This document shows positions 47,138 through 58,092 of a stretch of 64,000 bases of DNA, piece after piece. The DNA is taken from NCBI RefSeq assembly GCF_030733745.1, contig NZ_JASHIK010000013.1, positions 93,267 through 157,266 on the forward strand. The letters are read 5' to 3'. A program made the translations under genes and the position numbers. The notes beneath the pieces are model-generated. The model worked only from the letters and a program-made list of their open reading frames with translations, was not told where the DNA came from and searched no databases. This stretch comes from Stappia sp. MMSF_3263. Its GTDB lineage: Bacteria > Pseudomonadota > Alphaproteobacteria > Rhizobiales > Stappiaceae. How positions within the stretch are numbered: the first letter of the stretch is position 1; each line of letters starts with the position of its first letter.

Positions 47138-48106
47138 GTGACCATTTCAAGACGGACAATTCTGGGCGGCGGTCTCGCCGCGCCGGCAACATTGGGGCTT
47201 GGCGCGCTCGGCGGGGCTTCGGCGGGAAGTGTGCTCCTGCCTTCGCCCGCGCGTGCGGCGCAGGACGCGCACCGCCTGACACTCGGGGCAACGGAACTGG
47301 TCGTGCTGAGCGACGGCGGGTTGTCACTGCCGGCCTCGACCCTGGCCGGCAACGTGGAAGAGGCCGAACGGTCCGCCTTTCTTGCAGCCGGCGGCTTCGA
47401 CACGGCGATGCGCGACAGCGCTCTCAACATCACCCTGATCCGCTCCGGCGATGCCCTGGTGCTCGTCGACACGGGTGCGGGCATGAACTTCTTCGAAAGC
47501 GCGGGCCTGCTTGCCGACAGCTTCGACGCGGCCGGCCTTGACCGGGAAGCGGTCACGCATGTGGTGCTGACCCATGCCCACCCCGATCATGTGTGGGGCA
47601 TCATCGACGACTTCGACGAGGCGGAACGGTTCCCGAACGCCGGCTATCTGATCGGCACGGAGGAATGGGATTTCTGGATGGATCCGGACTTTCTGGCCAA
47701 CAACCCGGAAGAGCTGCATTCCTTCGGGCTGGGCGCGCAGCGCAATCTTGGCGCGGTGGCGGAAAAGATCACCCGAGTTGGCGCGGATCATGCGGTCGTG
47801 CCGGGCGTGACGATGATCGCGACACCGGGCCACACGCCGGGACACATGTCGGTTCTGGTGGAGGATGGCGGCGAACAGCTCCTCGTTCTTGGCGATGCGC
47901 TGACCCACCCGACGATCTCCTTCGAGCGGCCCGACTGGCAGCCGACCTCCGACCAGGTGCCGGAGCAGGCGATCGCCACCCGCCGCGCGCTGCTCGACCG
48001 GGCGGCGACGGACGGGTTGATGCTGATCGGGTATCACCTGCCCTGGCCGGGTGTTGGCAGGGTCGAGGTCAAGGATACGGCCTGGCGCTACGTGCCGGCG
48101 GGCTGA
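47138..48106 (+). CDS. Exported MBL-fold metallo-hydrolase
   Basis: 322 residues. The N-terminus has a Tat-like signal (SRRTILGGG ... ARAAQ), so it is probably folded before export. The metallo-beta-lactamase fold motif THAHPDH (H146, H148, D150, H151) is followed by the ATPGHTPGHMSV and LVLGDALTHP metal-binding motifs. These enzymes hydrolyse esters, lactones or lactams; the substrate is not evident. It sits downstream of rpsD and is convergent with a small lipoprotein gene. Confidence 0.87.
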   Translation: MTISRRTILGGGLAAPATLGLGALGGASAGSVLLPSPARAAQDAHRLTLGATELVVLSDGGLSLPASTLAGNVEEAERSAFLAAGGFDTAMRDSALNITLIRSGDALVLVDTGAGMNFFESAGLLADSFDAAGLDREAVTHVVLTHAHPDHVWGIIDDFDEAERFPNAGYLIGTEEWDFWMDPDFLANNPEELHSFGLGAQRNLGAVAEKITRVGADHAVVPGVTMIATPGHTPGHMSVLVEDGGEQLLVLGDALTHPTISFERPDWQPTSDQVPEQAIATRRALLDRAATDGLMLIGYHLPWPGVGRVEVKDTAWRYVPAG

Positions 48107-48135
48107 CGCCAGTTACACCGGGGACCGGGCGCCGG

Positions 48136-48354
48136 TCATGGCGGGGGCGGGATGTCGGCCTTGCCCGGCGTCCCGATGGTCAGCGAGCGCGTGTCGATGG
48201 TGGCGCCGCCGCGTCCGTCGGACTTCAGCACCACCGTTCCAACCGAGGCGGAGGCGCAGGCCCCGACGAGCAGGGCAAATGCGAGACTGATCGGCAGAAG
48301 TGGTTGCAAGGCGGGCCTTGATCGGTTTGAGCGGGGCTGTGTGCCGGGAGGCAT
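48136..48354 (-). CDS. Small putative lipoprotein
   Basis: 72 residues from an ATG at 48354, with an Arg/Pro-rich start, a hydrophobic stretch and a lipobox-like LLVGAC (Cys about residue 35), then a short polar tail ending IPPPP. A GAAGCAGG abuts the ATG, so the start is uncertain. No family recognised; it might be a remnant rather than a gene. Confidence 0.45.
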   Translation of the reverse strand: MPPGTQPRSNRSRPALQPLLPISLAFALLVGACASASVGTVVLKSDGRGGATIDTRSLTIGTPGKADIPPPP

Positions 48355-48613
48355 CCTGCTTCGGCTGCGGCATGACTTCCCGACGGTCACGGATCGGGGC
48401 CGCGATTGCAAGCCGCGGTGCGGGCCTGCATTCGTGCGGCAAGCGACGTCCGGTCGGGCCTCTCCTCGTCGTTCCGGCTGCGGGGAACAAAACTGCCACA
48501 TCTCCTGAAAATCTTCGAGCCTGCACGCCTGACGGCGCTTGTTTGCTTTCCCGATACTGCGCACATGCTAATGCAGGGTGGCAGTCCACAATCCGGAAGT
48601 ACCAGCATTCACC

Positions 48614-50395
48614 ATGAAGATCAGCACGATCACCAATCTGGCCTACGGCGTTACGGTCGTCCTCACGGTCCTGTCGGGTTTCGCGTTCATCATGTCCGGC
48701 CAGATGGCAGCCGAGGAGCGGCGGGCCGTGGAAGTGCACATGGCGCTGAATGATCTTGGTGCACGGCTTGAGATTGACGCAGAGCTGAGGACGGACGAGG
48801 CCCGCCTCTATGTCATGCGGGGCGATCCGACGCATCTTGCCGTGTTCGACAAGATCAACGAGGAGGAGCACCGGCTCGAGGAACTGGCCCGCCGTGCAGA
48901 GGCCCTCGGCAGCACGGACGAGGAACTCGCCTTGCTGAAGGAGACGACCGCCACCATCGACCGGCTGGAGGAAATCGAGACGCAGGCGATCAAGACGTAT
49001 CAGGGCGGAGACGTCACGGCAGCGCGTGCCGCGCTTTTCGGCGATGAACATTACGGTCAGCATGTTCGTCTCGTCGACGAGGTCGAACGGTTCCGCAAAA
49101 TGGTCGATGTCAGGACCGGGCTGGAGCTGCAGCGTGCGCAGATCTGGAGCGACTGGCTCGGATCCATCGCGCGCATCCTGCTGGGGGTGACCGCGGTCGT
49201 GTTTCTCGCCGTCCTCTATTTCGTGCTGCGCCGCCGGGTCTCCGTGCCTCTGACCCGGATGACGGGCATCGTCAAGCGTCTTGCCACGCAGGACTTCGCG
49301 GTCGAGGTTCCCCACGACGGCCGCAGCGACGAGATCGGCGAGTTGAACTCGGCGATCCGCATCTTCCGGGAGAACGGGCTGGAGCGGGAACGGCTCGATG
49401 CCGAGCGCCGCCGGGACCTGAAGATGAAGGATCTCATTCTCCAAATGATGCACCGCATGCAGGCCTGCCAGAAGGTGGCGGAGGTGGCGGAGGTCGTCGG
49501 TCGTTTCTCGCCGCAGATTTTTCCCGAACTGGGCGGGGCGCTGTTCGTGCGCAACGAGGCCAATACGTTGCAGACCCGGATCGGCAGCTGGCGGCTGCCG
49601 GAAGATGCGGTCGGAAACTTCGATCCGGAGGAGTGCTGGGGTCTGCGCCGCGGCCAGCCGCATCACAGTTCGACCGATGGCGAGGATATCGACTGCCGGC
49701 ACATGACCGAAACCTGCAACTCGTCGCTTTGCATTCCGCTCAGTGCCCACGGGGACACGCTCGGCCTGCTCGCCTTCGCGGACATTTCCGGCAATGCCGC
49801 CTCGATCAGGGAGTACAAGGCCTATCTCGGTATGATCGCGGAGAATGTCGCGCTTGCTGTCGCCAACCTGCAGCTCCGCGAGCGCCTGACCCGTCTTGCC
49901 GTGCGCGATCCGCTGACCGGCCTGCTGAACCGCCGCTCGCTGGACCTGGCGCTTGCGACGCATGTGCGCGAGGACGCTGCAGCGGATCTGACCTGCTTCG
50001 TCATCGATATCGATCACTTCAAGCGCTTCAATGACGAGTTCGGCCATGATGCCGGTGACACGGTGTTGCAGACGGTGTCCGGCGTCCTCACGGAGATCGT
50101 CGGGGAACGTGGCACCTGCTACCGCTTCGGCGGAGAGGAGTTCGCTGTTCTCCTGCCCGATGTTCCGGCGGAGGAGGCCTACCAGATCGCCGAACATATC
50201 CGCACGCGCACGGCCACCCTGTCGCTCAGCCATACGGGCCGCATTCTCGGCACGGTGTCCGTGTCGATTGGCATCGCGGACAGCCGCGACGGCCGGTCCT
50301 TGCGCACGGTACGCACCCGTGCGGACGGGGCCCTGTTCGCGGCCAAGGCGTCCGGGCGCAACCGGACCGTGCGGGACGCTGCCGCCGAAGCCTGA
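48614..50395 (+). CDS. Membrane GGDEF diguanylate cyclase with GAF-like domain
   Basis: 593 residues. Two membrane spans (about 11-31 and 187-208) enclose a helical periplasmic sensor; a HAMP linker follows (about 210-262), then a GAF-like domain (about 290-420) and a GGDEF domain with GGEEF at 506-510 (RDPLTGLLNRRSLD ... DIDHFKRFNDEFGHDAGD). GGEEF is catalytically competent, so c-di-GMP synthesis is likely. No RxxD inhibitory site is seen. The start at 48614 is preferred over one at 48578. Confidence 0.9.
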   Translation: MKISTITNLAYGVTVVLTVLSGFAFIMSGQMAAEERRAVEVHMALNDLGARLEIDAELRTDEARLYVMRGDPTHLAVFDKINEEEHRLEELARRAEALGSTDEELALLKETTATIDRLEEIETQAIKTYQGGDVTAARAALFGDEHYGQHVRLVDEVERFRKMVDVRTGLELQRAQIWSDWLGSIARILLGVTAVVFLAVLYFVLRRRVSVPLTRMTGIVKRLATQDFAVEVPHDGRSDEIGELNSAIRIFRENGLERERLDAERRRDLKMKDLILQMMHRMQACQKVAEVAEVVGRFSPQIFPELGGALFVRNEANTLQTRIGSWRLPEDAVGNFDPEECWGLRRGQPHHSSTDGEDIDCRHMTETCNSSLCIPLSAHGDTLGLLAFADISGNAASIREYKAYLGMIAENVALAVANLQLRERLTRLAVRDPLTGLLNRRSLDLALATHVREDAAADLTCFVIDIDHFKRFNDEFGHDAGDTVLQTVSGVLTEIVGERGTCYRFGGEEFAVLLPDVPAEEAYQIAEHIRTRTATLSLSHTGRILGTVSVSIGIADSRDGRSLRTVRTRADGALFAAKASGRNRTVRDAAAEA

Positions 50396-50512
50396 ACGAT
50401 CGCTGCATCGGGAAGACGTTCGCGCGGAAGCGGCTTTCCGCTTGGCGCGGCTGCCGCGAGCCGCTATGCCAACGGCGAGCAGCCGACACTTCGAGATTCC
50501 CGGGATAGTCCC

Positions 50513-51442
50513 ATGACCGATCTTGCCAACAGCGCGGAGAGCGACGTACCGGCGCTTTTTCGCAATGCGCCGTCCTCGGTCGGTTTCCGCAAGCTGCGCA
50601 AGCGGCTCGTGCGGGAAGTGCGCGAGACGATCTCCCGTCATGCAATGGTCGAGGCGAGCGGCGGACGGCCGCGCTGGCTGGTTTGCCTGTCGGGCGGCAA
50701 GGACAGCTACACGCTGCTGGCCGTGCTGCTGGAGCTGCAGTGGCGCGGATTGCTGCCTGTCGACCTGCTTGCCTGCAATCTCGACCAGGGGCAGCCGGGC
50801 TTTCCCTCGCATGTATTGCCTGATTTTCTTGCCGGGAACGGCATCCCGCACCGGATCGTGTATCAGGACACCTATTCCATCGTCACCTCGAAGATCCCGG
50901 AAGGGCGGACCTACTGCTCGCTCTGTTCGCGGTTGCGGCGCGGCTTGCTTTACCGCACGGCGCGGGAGGAGGGGTGCCAGGCGATCGTTCTCGGCCATCA
51001 CCGCGAGGATGCGCTCGAGACGATGTTCATGAACCTCTTCCATGGCGGCCGGCTGTCGTCGATGCCGCCCAAGCTGGTCAATGACGATGGCGACCTGATG
51101 GTGCTGCGTCCGCTGATTTCCTGCGCGGAAGCCGACATCGCCCGGTTTGCCCGGACGATGGAGTTTCCGATCATCCCGTGCGACCTGTGCGGCAGCCAGG
51201 ACGGCCTGCAGCGTGCTGAGGTCAAGCGCATGCTGGAGGAGTGGGAACATGCGCATCCCGGGCGGCTCGCAACCATGGCGAAGGCGCTGACCCAGGTTCG
51301 CCCCTCGCATCTGCATGACGGGACGCTGTTCGATTTTGCCGGTCTCGCACCGGGTGCTCCTGCCGGCGGGGAGGCGCGCGAGGACGCGGAGGGCTGTGGC
51401 GCCGCTCTTGCGATGACGGCACGGCTGTTCGCCGCCGAATAG
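50513..51442 (+). CDS. ttcA: tRNA 2-thiocytidine(32) synthetase TtcA
   Basis: 309 residues. PP-loop SGGKDS at 60-65 and the Fe-S cysteine motifs C135-SLC138 and C223-DLC226 identify TtcA, which puts sulfur on cytidine 32 of tRNA with a [4Fe-4S] cluster. [18 protein letters not shown] is the conserved middle motif. Followed by an intrinsic terminator. Confidence 0.94.
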   Translation: MTDLANSAESDVPALFRNAPSSVGFRKLRKRLVREVRETISRHAMVEASGGRPRWLVCLSGGKDSYTLLAVLLELQWRGLLPVDLLACNLDQGQPGFPSHVLPDFLAGNGIPHRIVYQDTYSIVTSKIPEGRTYCSLCSRLRRGLLYRTAREEGCQAIVLGHHREDALETMFMNLFHGGRLSSMPPKLVNDDGDLMVLRPLISCAEADIARFARTMEFPIIPCDLCGSQDGLQRAEVKRMLEEWEHAHPGRLATMAKALTQVRPSHLHDGTLFDFAGLAPGAPAGGEAREDAEGCGAALAMTARLFAAE

Positions 51443-51469
51443 ATCCAGCTGTTCCAGACCGACAAGCTG

Positions 51470-51500
51470 AGCCGGGAAGGGCGTCTTTCCCGGCTTTTCC
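51470..51500 (+). terminator. Intrinsic terminator of ttcA
   Basis: Nine-base stem AGCCGGGAA / TTCCCGGCT (51470-51478, 51487-51495), loop of eight, with a pyrimidine/T-rich tail. Confidence 0.82.
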
Positions 51501-51548
51501 TTTCTCTCCCGCGCCACCATCGGCGGCGTGAATTCCCGGGACCCGACG

Positions 51549-52817
51549 ATGACACTCCAGACGCCTTGCGGCATCGACTTCGGCACGTCCAATTCAACGG
51601 CTTCGATCCTGGATCGAGATGGTTCGGCCCGTCTCCTGCCCCTGGAAGGCGACAGCGTCGTACTGCCCAGCACGATCTTCTTTCCCTTCGAGGAGCGGCA
51701 TGTCCGCTTCGGCCGCGCCGCGGTCGGCGCCTATGTCGAGGGGATCGAAGGGCGGTTGATGCGGGCTCTCAAGAGCGTGCTTGGCTCCAGCACGATGGCG
51801 GAAAAAACCACGATACGGGCGCAGCGCTGGACCTTCTCCGAGATCATCGGGCTTTATCTCGGGCAGGTGAAGCACCGGGCGGAGCAGGCCGCGGAACGGC
51901 CGCTCGACACGGTGGTGCTTGGCCGGCCGGTCCGGTTCGTCGATGACAACGAGGCGGCCGACCGCCGCGCCGAGGGGGAGCTGGAGGCGATCGCCCGCGC
52001 CGCGGGCTTTGCCTCCGTCGCCTTCCAGTTCGAACCGATTGCCGCCGCGCTCGACTACGAGCGCTCGGTGTCGCGGGAAGAGCTTGCGATGATCGTCGAC
52101 CTTGGCGGCGGCACGTCGGATTTCGCCATCGTGCGCGTGTCGCCCGAGCGCCGGAGCAGCACGGACCGCCGCGACGACATTCTCGCCAGCGCCGGCATCC
52201 ACATCGGCGGCACCGATTTCGACCGGCTGCTCAGCCTGCGCAAGCTCATGCCGGCATTCGGATACGGCACGCTGGCGCGCGACCGTCGGCGCGACCTGCC
52301 GAACTGGGCCTATTTCGAACTCGCCACCTGGCACAGGATCAATTTCCTCTATGCGCCGCAGGTCGACACCAGGTTGCGGGAGCTAAGGCAGGACGCGGAC
52401 CGGCCGGAGCTCGTCGAGCGGCTGATCGCGGTGATCGCCGAGCGTCAGGGGCATGCGCTTGCCAGCGCCGTGGAAGAGGCGAAGATCATGCTTTCGGCCG
52501 AGGATCTTCACCGGCTGCATTTTCCGATGCGCGACGAGGATCTCGACATCGATGTGGCGCGTGAGGATCTGATTGCGGCGATCGAGCAGTCGGTCGGCGG
52601 GATCGAGGGCGCGCTTGGCGGCTGTCTCACCCAGGCCGGTGTTCCGGCAAAGGCAATCTCGTCCGTGTTCCTGACTGGTGGTTCGGCTTCCGTGCCTTTC
52701 GTGCGCGAACGGCTGACCCGCCTGTTTCCGCAAGCCGAGGTGGTGCAGGGCGATGTCTTCGGGAGCGTGGGGGCGGGGCTGGCGCTTGACGCGGCACGCA
52801 AATACGGCCCCGCGTGA
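51549..52817 (+). CDS. Hsp70-family protein, YegD-like
   Basis: 422 residues: Hsp70/actin-type ATPase fold without the usual C-terminal substrate domain. CGIDFGTSNSTASI (phosphate 1), EPIAAALDYERSV, MIVDLGGGTSDFAIV (phosphate 2) and VFLTGGSASVPFVRERL (adenosine) are in order. YegD-like proteins are chaperone-related with unclear clients. The ATG at 51549 gives the usual N-terminus; an in-frame GTG at 51528 is less likely. Confidence 0.9.
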   Translation: MTLQTPCGIDFGTSNSTASILDRDGSARLLPLEGDSVVLPSTIFFPFEERHVRFGRAAVGAYVEGIEGRLMRALKSVLGSSTMAEKTTIRAQRWTFSEIIGLYLGQVKHRAEQAAERPLDTVVLGRPVRFVDDNEAADRRAEGELEAIARAAGFASVAFQFEPIAAALDYERSVSREELAMIVDLGGGTSDFAIVRVSPERRSSTDRRDDILASAGIHIGGTDFDRLLSLRKLMPAFGYGTLARDRRRDLPNWAYFELATWHRINFLYAPQVDTRLRELRQDADRPELVERLIAVIAERQGHALASAVEEAKIMLSAEDLHRLHFPMRDEDLDIDVAREDLIAAIEQSVGGIEGALGGCLTQAGVPAKAISSVFLTGGSASVPFVRERLTRLFPQAEVVQGDVFGSVGAGLALDAARKYGPA

Positions 52818-52940
52818 GCCGTATTGCGTCGTGGTCGGGACAAACGGTGCCGTTCCGGGTCTGAAGCAGGGCGGTGACGTCTCGCGGGGAAGCAGGCGTC
52901 ACTCCGACGTGGTCCGACCGGTATCAGGGCTGCGGCCCTC

Positions 52941-53219
52941 TCAGGATCCCTTGCCGACGGTGAGGCCGTGGTCGGAACCTGCGGGCCGGTTGCGCACAAG
53001 GATGACGAGAGCAGCGGGGGCCGCCGTTGCGCCTTCCGCCGCCAGCCCGCCATGGGCGCGGCAGGTATCGGCATCGCTGATGCCGTTGGCGGGTGCGAAG
53101 ACCATGAGATTGACGCAGGAGATGCGGCGGAGGCCGGCATCCGACTCCTGAGCGAATGTTGCAAGACCCAGCCCCAGGCTGAGAGCGATACCGGTAACGG
53201 CGAGTTTCGCGATCCGCAT
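52941..53219 (-). CDS. Small secreted hypothetical protein
   Basis: 92 residues with a signal peptide (IAKLAVTGIALSLGLGLATFAQE) and two cysteines (ISCVNLM, ADTCRAH) that may form a disulfide. No family recognised. It lies alone between the Hsp70-like gene and the grxD terminator region. Confidence 0.65.
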   Translation of the reverse strand: MRIAKLAVTGIALSLGLGLATFAQESDAGLRRISCVNLMVFAPANGISDADTCRAHGGLAAEGATAAPAALVILVRNRPAGSDHGLTVGKGS

Positions 53220-53361
53220 CTGCCAATCCTTTCGGTGTCGGGAACCCCTGATACAACCGAGGACTACCCCGCCCGGACTGAGTACGACCTGAAGCGAGCG
53301 TTCATCTGACGTTCATCGTGGGTGATTCGGCAAATTTTGCCTAGTCTTCAAATTTTGCAAA

Positions 53362-53397
53362 AATAAAGGGCGGATCGACTTCGATCCGCCCTTTATT
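53362..53397 (-). terminator. Terminator of grxD (perfect 17-bp stem)
   Basis: Inverted repeat aataaagggcggatcga / tcgatccgccctttatt with a 2-base centre. Read leftward, the stem ends in an A/T-rich ttattttt tail, placing it 33 bases after the grxD stop. It may also stop rightward transcripts. Confidence 0.88.
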
Positions 53398-53430
53398 AAC
53401 TATTTATTAACCTGTCAATTCAGGTGAGCA

Positions 53431-53763
53431 TCATGCCGACTGGCGTGTCTCGATGCCTTTTTCGGCAAGATGCGACTGCAGTTCCTGGTTCTGGAACATC
53501 TCGCGGATGATGTCGCAGCCGCCGACGAATTCACCCTTCACATAGAGCTGGGGAATGGTCGGCCAGTCGGAGAATTCCTTGATGCCCTGGCGCAACTCGT
53601 CATCCTCGAGCACGTTGATGCCCTTGTAGGTGGCGCCGACATAGTCGAGAATCTGCACGACCTGACCGGAGAACCCGCATTGCGGGAAGGCCGGGGTGCC
53701 TTTCATGAACAGCACGACGTCGTTGTTGTCGACTTCGTTCTTGATCCAGTCCTTGATGCTCAT
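53431..53763 (-). CDS. grxD: Monothiol glutaredoxin GrxD (CGFS type)
   Basis: 110 residues. CGFS motif at residues 29-32 (PQCGFSGQ), then [19 protein letters not shown]. Binds and transfers [2Fe-2S] clusters, commonly with BolA, which lies directly upstream on the same strand (66 bases). Length is typical. Confidence 0.96.
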   Translation of the reverse strand: MSIKDWIKNEVDNNDVVLFMKGTPAFPQCGFSGQVVQILDYVGATYKGINVLEDDELRQGIKEFSDWPTIPQLYVKGEFVGGCDIIREMFQNQELQSHLAEKGIETRQSA

Positions 53764-53829
53764 TTTCCTGTCCTTTCGTTCCGCCGGGTCAAGGTCCGGC
53801 GAGCGTGGAATTGGTTGCGGGCCGGCCGG

Positions 53830-54063
53830 CTATTCGGGGGCGCTGGTCTGCAATGCCAGCGCGTGCAGCTCGCCGCCCATGTTGCCCTTCAGGGCCTGGT
53901 AGACCATCTGGTGCTGCTGGACGCGCGTCTTGCCCTTGAAGGCATCCGACACCACGACCGCCGCATAGTGATCTCCGTCCCCTGCCAGATCGCGGATTTC
54001 CACCCGCGCGTCGGGCAGGGCCTCCTTGATCAGGGCTTCGATCTCGCGCGCCTGCATCGCCAT
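53830..54063 (-). CDS. bolA: BolA-family protein
   Basis: 77 residues. IEALIKEALPDARVEIRDLAGDGDHYAAVVVSDAFKGKTRVQQHQMVYQALKGNMGGELHALALQ is the BolA domain with the conserved histidine pair. BolA and CGFS glutaredoxins form Fe-S complexes. I start at 54063 (MAMQA); an ATG at 54057 is nearly as good. Confidence 0.93.
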   Translation of the reverse strand: MAMQAREIEALIKEALPDARVEIRDLAGDGDHYAAVVVSDAFKGKTRVQQHQMVYQALKGNMGGELHALALQTSAPE

Positions 54064-54175
54064 ACTGTCACGTCCTTCCTGTCGGGCAGTCCGCAAGGCC
54101 GGATGACCCGGCCCTGCAATCCTCGGTTTGCATTTCCTTCACGACAATCCTTGCGGACGCCATGCGGCCGTTGCC

Positions 54176-56374
54176 TCAGGCGCCGGCCATGTAGCGCGGG
54201 AACCAAGTCTCGTGGGTCTCGCGCAGCTTTGCAACGGATATGGTGAGAATGTCCTCAACCGTCAAATCCGTGCCGCCGACATTGCCGATTTCGACAATCT
54301 CGAGCCCTTCGTCGAGTGCGTCCTCGACAACGGCAGCGGCTCTCTCGGCGGGGATCGTCACCACATAGCGGGCCTGGTCCTCGCCGAAAAGGGCGGCATG
54401 GGCGGGAGCGGGAACCGCGACGCTCGCCCCCTTGCCGCCGGCCATCGCCATTTCGGCGAGGGCAACGGCGAGGCCGCCGGAGGAGATGTCATGGACGGCA
54501 CTTACCCGGCCCGCACGGATCAGTTCGCGGACGAATTCACCGCGCCGGCGCTCGGCCGCAAGGTCCACCGGGGGCGGCGCGCCCTTTTCCTCCCCCAGAA
54601 CGTCGCGCTGATAGGCGCTCTGGCCGAGATGGCTGCCATGGCCGCCGATCACCGCGATCACGTCCCCCTCGCCGGAAAAGGCCAGGCTGGCGCGTTTCGT
54701 CACGTCCGGCAGCAATCCGACGCCGCCAATGGCCGGTGTCGGCAGGATGCCCTCGCCGCTGGTTTCGTTGTAGAGCGAGACATTGCCCGAGACGATCGGC
54801 ATGTCGAGCGCCTCGCAGGCGGCACCGATGCCTTTGATCGCGCCGACGAGTTGGCCCATGATCTCGGGGCGCTCGGGATTGCCGAAATTGAGGTTGTCGG
54901 TGGCGGCCAGCGGCTCGGCGCCGACGGCGGTCAGGTTGCGCCAGCATTCGGCGACCGCCTGCTTGCCGCCCTCGAAGGGATCGGCCTCGACGTAGCGCGG
55001 GGTGACGTCGACGGAGAAGGCCAGGGCCTTGCCGTTGTCGCCGACGCGGATGACGCCGGCATCGCCCCCCGGCGAGGCGACGGTGTTGCCCTGGACCAGC
55101 GTGTCATACTGCTCGTAGACCCAGCGGCGCGAGGCGCCGTTGGCGTTGCCAAGGAGGGTCAGGAGAGCATCCGCATAGCTTGTGGGCTCAGGGAGTTGCG
55201 CGGCCGGCAACAGGGGCTGCTTGGGGCTCTCCGCCCAGGGGCGGTCGTATTCGGGAGCTTCGTCGCCGAGCTCCTTGATCGGCAGGTCGGCGACCGTCTC
55301 GCCCTGGTGGTTGACGATGAAGCGGAGCGTGTCGGTGGTCACGCCGACAATGGCGAAGTCCAGCCCCCACTTTCGGAAGATCGCCTTGGCCTCGTCTTCC
55401 TTCTCCGGCTTCAGCACCATGAGCATGCGCTCCTGGCTTTCCGAGAGCATCATCTCGTAGGCGCTCATGCGCTCCTCGCGCACCGGCACGGCGTCGAGGT
55501 CGAGGGTGATGCCGAGATTGCCCTTGGCGCCCATTTCGACGGCCGAGCAGGTGAGGCCGGCCGCGCCCATGTCCTGGATGGCGACGACGGCGCCCGTCTT
55601 CATCAGTTCCAGGCAGGCTTCCAACAGGCATTTCTCGGTGAAGGGATCGCCAACCTGCACGGTCGGCCGCTTTTCCTCGATCGTCTCGTCGAACTCGGCT
55701 GAGGCCATGGTCGCGCCGCCGACCCCGTCGCGGCCCGTCTTGGCGCCGAGATAGACGACCGGCAAGCCGACGCCCTCGGCCTTTGACAGGAAGATGCCGT
55801 CGGCGGGCGCGATGCCGGCTGCGAAGGCGTTGACCAGGCAGTTGCCGTTGTAGCGGGAATGGAACTCAACCTCGCCGCCGACCGTTGGTACGCCGAAGGA
55901 GTTGCCATAGCCACCCACACCGGCGACGACGCCGGAGACGAGATGGCGGGTTCGCGGATGCTCGGGCGCGCCGAAACGCAGCGCGTTCATCGCGGCAACG
56001 GGGCGCGCGCCCATGGTGAACACGTCGCGCAGGATGCCGCCGACGCCGGTCGCAGCGCCCTGGTAAGGCTCGATATAGGAGGGATGGTTGTGGCTCTCCA
56101 TCTTGAAGACCACCGTTTCGCCGTCGCCGATGTCGACGACGCCGGCGTTCTCGCCCGGTCCCTGGATGACGCGCGGCCCGGTCGTGGGCAGCGTCTTCAG
56201 CCATTTCTTCGAGGACTTGTACGAGCAGTGCTCGTTCCACATGGCCGAGAAGATGCCGAGTTCGGTGAAGCTCGGCGTGCGCCCGATCAGCGCCAGAATG
56301 CGCTCGTATTCATCCGGCTTGAGGCCGTGGGCCTCGACCAGTTCGGGAGTGATCGCGATGTCGTTGGGGATCAT
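54176..56374 (-). CDS. purL: FGAM synthase subunit PurL
   Basis: 732 residues, the small PurL of the PurLQS complex (step 4 of de novo purine synthesis). Start [25 protein letters not shown], catalytic [32 protein letters not shown] and the C-terminal half with [10 protein letters not shown] and [16 protein letters not shown] are standard. Its partners purS and purQ lie 3-4 kb upstream, separated from it by unrelated genes. Confidence 0.97.
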   Translation of the reverse strand: MIPNDIAITPELVEAHGLKPDEYERILALIGRTPSFTELGIFSAMWNEHCSYKSSKKWLKTLPTTGPRVIQGPGENAGVVDIGDGETVVFKMESHNHPSYIEPYQGAATGVGGILRDVFTMGARPVAAMNALRFGAPEHPRTRHLVSGVVAGVGGYGNSFGVPTVGGEVEFHSRYNGNCLVNAFAAGIAPADGIFLSKAEGVGLPVVYLGAKTGRDGVGGATMASAEFDETIEEKRPTVQVGDPFTEKCLLEACLELMKTGAVVAIQDMGAAGLTCSAVEMGAKGNLGITLDLDAVPVREERMSAYEMMLSESQERMLMVLKPEKEDEAKAIFRKWGLDFAIVGVTTDTLRFIVNHQGETVADLPIKELGDEAPEYDRPWAESPKQPLLPAAQLPEPTSYADALLTLLGNANGASRRWVYEQYDTLVQGNTVASPGGDAGVIRVGDNGKALAFSVDVTPRYVEADPFEGGKQAVAECWRNLTAVGAEPLAATDNLNFGNPERPEIMGQLVGAIKGIGAACEALDMPIVSGNVSLYNETSGEGILPTPAIGGVGLLPDVTKRASLAFSGEGDVIAVIGGHGSHLGQSAYQRDVLGEEKGAPPPVDLAAERRRGEFVRELIRAGRVSAVHDISSGGLAVALAEMAMAGGKGASVAVPAPAHAALFGEDQARYVVTIPAERAAAVVEDALDEGLEIVEIGNVGGTDLTVEDILTISVAKLRETHETWFPRYMAGA

Positions 56375-56540
56375 GGGCGCCTGCAGCCTTGGATGCGAAA
56401 GATGCCGCCCGTTTAGCAAACCGGGAGGCCAAAGGGAATTGTAGACATTCCTTGTCGTCACACCCATCCTCGAACACGGGGCGATCGACCACTTTCTCGT
56501 CCCGGTTTTCTCCCTTCCGCCAACAGACCGGAACACCTCC

Positions 56541-57437
56541 ATGCACCGCATGCATCTCATCCTTAACGGCAAGTCCTCGCAGCGCGAGGATGTGCGGGCG
56601 GCCGTTGAACGCGTGCGCGGGCAGGGCACCGAGCTTGAGGTGCGTGTGACCTACGATGCGGGAGACGCAGCACTTTTCGCGCGCGATGCGGTGTGCCGGG
56701 AGACCGGGGAACAGCCCGACGTGATTGTCGCCGGGGGCGGAGACGGGACGCTCAACCAGGTTGTCGCCGCCGCCCTTTCGGCGAATGCCGCGACGTCTTG
56801 CGCGTTTGCGCTGCTGCCTTTGGGGACCGCGAACGATTTCGCTGCCGGTCTCGATCTTCCGGTTGATCCGTATGCGGCGCTCGCCCTTGCAGCCTCCGGA
56901 ACCCCGCGCAAGATCGATGTCGGCCGCATCAATGACCGCGTCTTCGTCAATGTCGCCAGTGGCGGCACCGTCACCCGCATCACCCGCGAAACCGACCCGC
57001 GCGCCAAGCGCTTGCTCGGCGGGGTGGCCTATCTTGTCGCTGGCGCCAGCCGGATTGGCGAGCTGACACCGAGTCGGGCCTCCTTTTCCGCCGACGGGTT
57101 CAACTGGGAAGGGCAGTTTCTTGCCATGGCCATCGGAAACGGGCGGATGGCGGGGGGCGGCGTGCCGCTCTGCGCAGAGGCGAAGGTCGATGACGGCCGT
57201 CTCGACCTGACGCTGTTTCCCCAACCCGAGGCCGATGATGTCCTGTCGCTCCTGTCGAGCCTGCTGCGCGAGCCCGATGACAACCTGCAAGGCTATGCGA
57301 GGCGGACGACCTTCACGTCGCTGCGCGTCGAGGCGGAAGAGGAGTTGTCGCTCAATCTCGACGGCGAACCGATGTCGGCCTCCCGGCTCGACGTCAAGGT
57401 CGAGCCGGGAGCGCTTCGTTTTGTGACCGGAGCCTGA
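56541..57437 (+). CDS. YegS/DAGK-family lipid kinase
   Basis: 298 residues. GGGDGT at 65-70 and [14 protein letters not shown] (about 92-105) are the diacylglycerol-kinase catalytic motifs; C-terminal [24 protein letters not shown] is typical of YegS. Lipid phosphorylation is likely; substrate unproven. It is divergent from purL and inserted in the purine block. Confidence 0.9.
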   Translation: MHRMHLILNGKSSQREDVRAAVERVRGQGTELEVRVTYDAGDAALFARDAVCRETGEQPDVIVAGGGDGTLNQVVAAALSANAATSCAFALLPLGTANDFAAGLDLPVDPYAALALAASGTPRKIDVGRINDRVFVNVASGGTVTRITRETDPRAKRLLGGVAYLVAGASRIGELTPSRASFSADGFNWEGQFLAMAIGNGRMAGGGVPLCAEAKVDDGRLDLTLFPQPEADDVLSLLSSLLREPDDNLQGYARRTTFTSLRVEAEEELSLNLDGEPMSASRLDVKVEPGALRFVTGA

Positions 57438-57455
57438 GATCCGGTTCCGGGCCGT

Positions 57456-58001
57456 TCAGACCGCGCCGGTATATTCGCCGCGCGCCGGATAGTCGTTCTT
57501 GCGCACGAAATCGAGGGCGCCGACCATCTCCTGGAAATGCGGGCGGACGAAAGGCATCGTCTGTACCGAGGCGAAATAAAGCGTGCCGTCGGTGCGGACG
57601 AGGAAGACGCCGGGTTCGGAGAAAAGCTCCGGCTCCTCAATGCCGATCGATGTCGTGCCACGACCGGTGGAAACATAAAGCCCCCATTCGCGCGCCAGCC
57701 CGAGCGGCAACCCGTAGCCAAAGCGCAGGGCGGTCGCGCCGACCTTCTCGGCCATCGCACGGGTGCGTTCCTCCCCGTCGGAGGAGATCGCAATGGTCGT
57801 TACGCCGCGTTCGGCAAAGTCCGGGGTCAGCCGCTCCAGCTCCTTCAGGTAGGTGGCGCAGATCGGGCAGTGCAGGCCGCGATAGAAGACGACGAGCGTG
57901 GCGAAATCGGGAGTTTCGGACGCAAGGTCGAAGGTGCCGTGGTCGAGCGTGTCGATGATCAGGCCGGGAACGGGTTGGCGGGGGAGGAGGGGCATGTGCA
58001 T
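57456..58001 (-). CDS. Peroxiredoxin-like (AhpC/TSA) protein
   Basis: 181 residues of the thioredoxin-fold AhpC/TSA superfamily: LVVFYRGLHCPICATYLKEL with C45 and C48 in a CPIC motif. Such Prx-like proteins often reduce peroxides or thiols. It is transcribed away from an AraC-type regulator, which is its likely controller. A start two residues later is possible. Confidence 0.87.
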   Translation of the reverse strand: MHMPLLPRQPVPGLIIDTLDHGTFDLASETPDFATLVVFYRGLHCPICATYLKELERLTPDFAERGVTTIAISSDGEERTRAMAEKVGATALRFGYGLPLGLAREWGLYVSTGRGTTSIGIEEPELFSEPGVFLVRTDGTLYFASVQTMPFVRPHFQEMVGALDFVRKNDYPARGEYTGAV

Positions 58002-58092
58002 ATCCTTCTGGGCAAAGGGGGCGCCCGGCCGGCTGCCGGGCTGTCTTGGACGGGTGCGGCGCGCATTGTCCGGAATCTCTAGATAGTGTATT

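Noticed and set aside
48113..51673. 1186-codon minus-strand frame over the GGDEF and ttcA genes
   Set aside because: Antisense shadow; plus-strand genes carry clear catalytic motifs.
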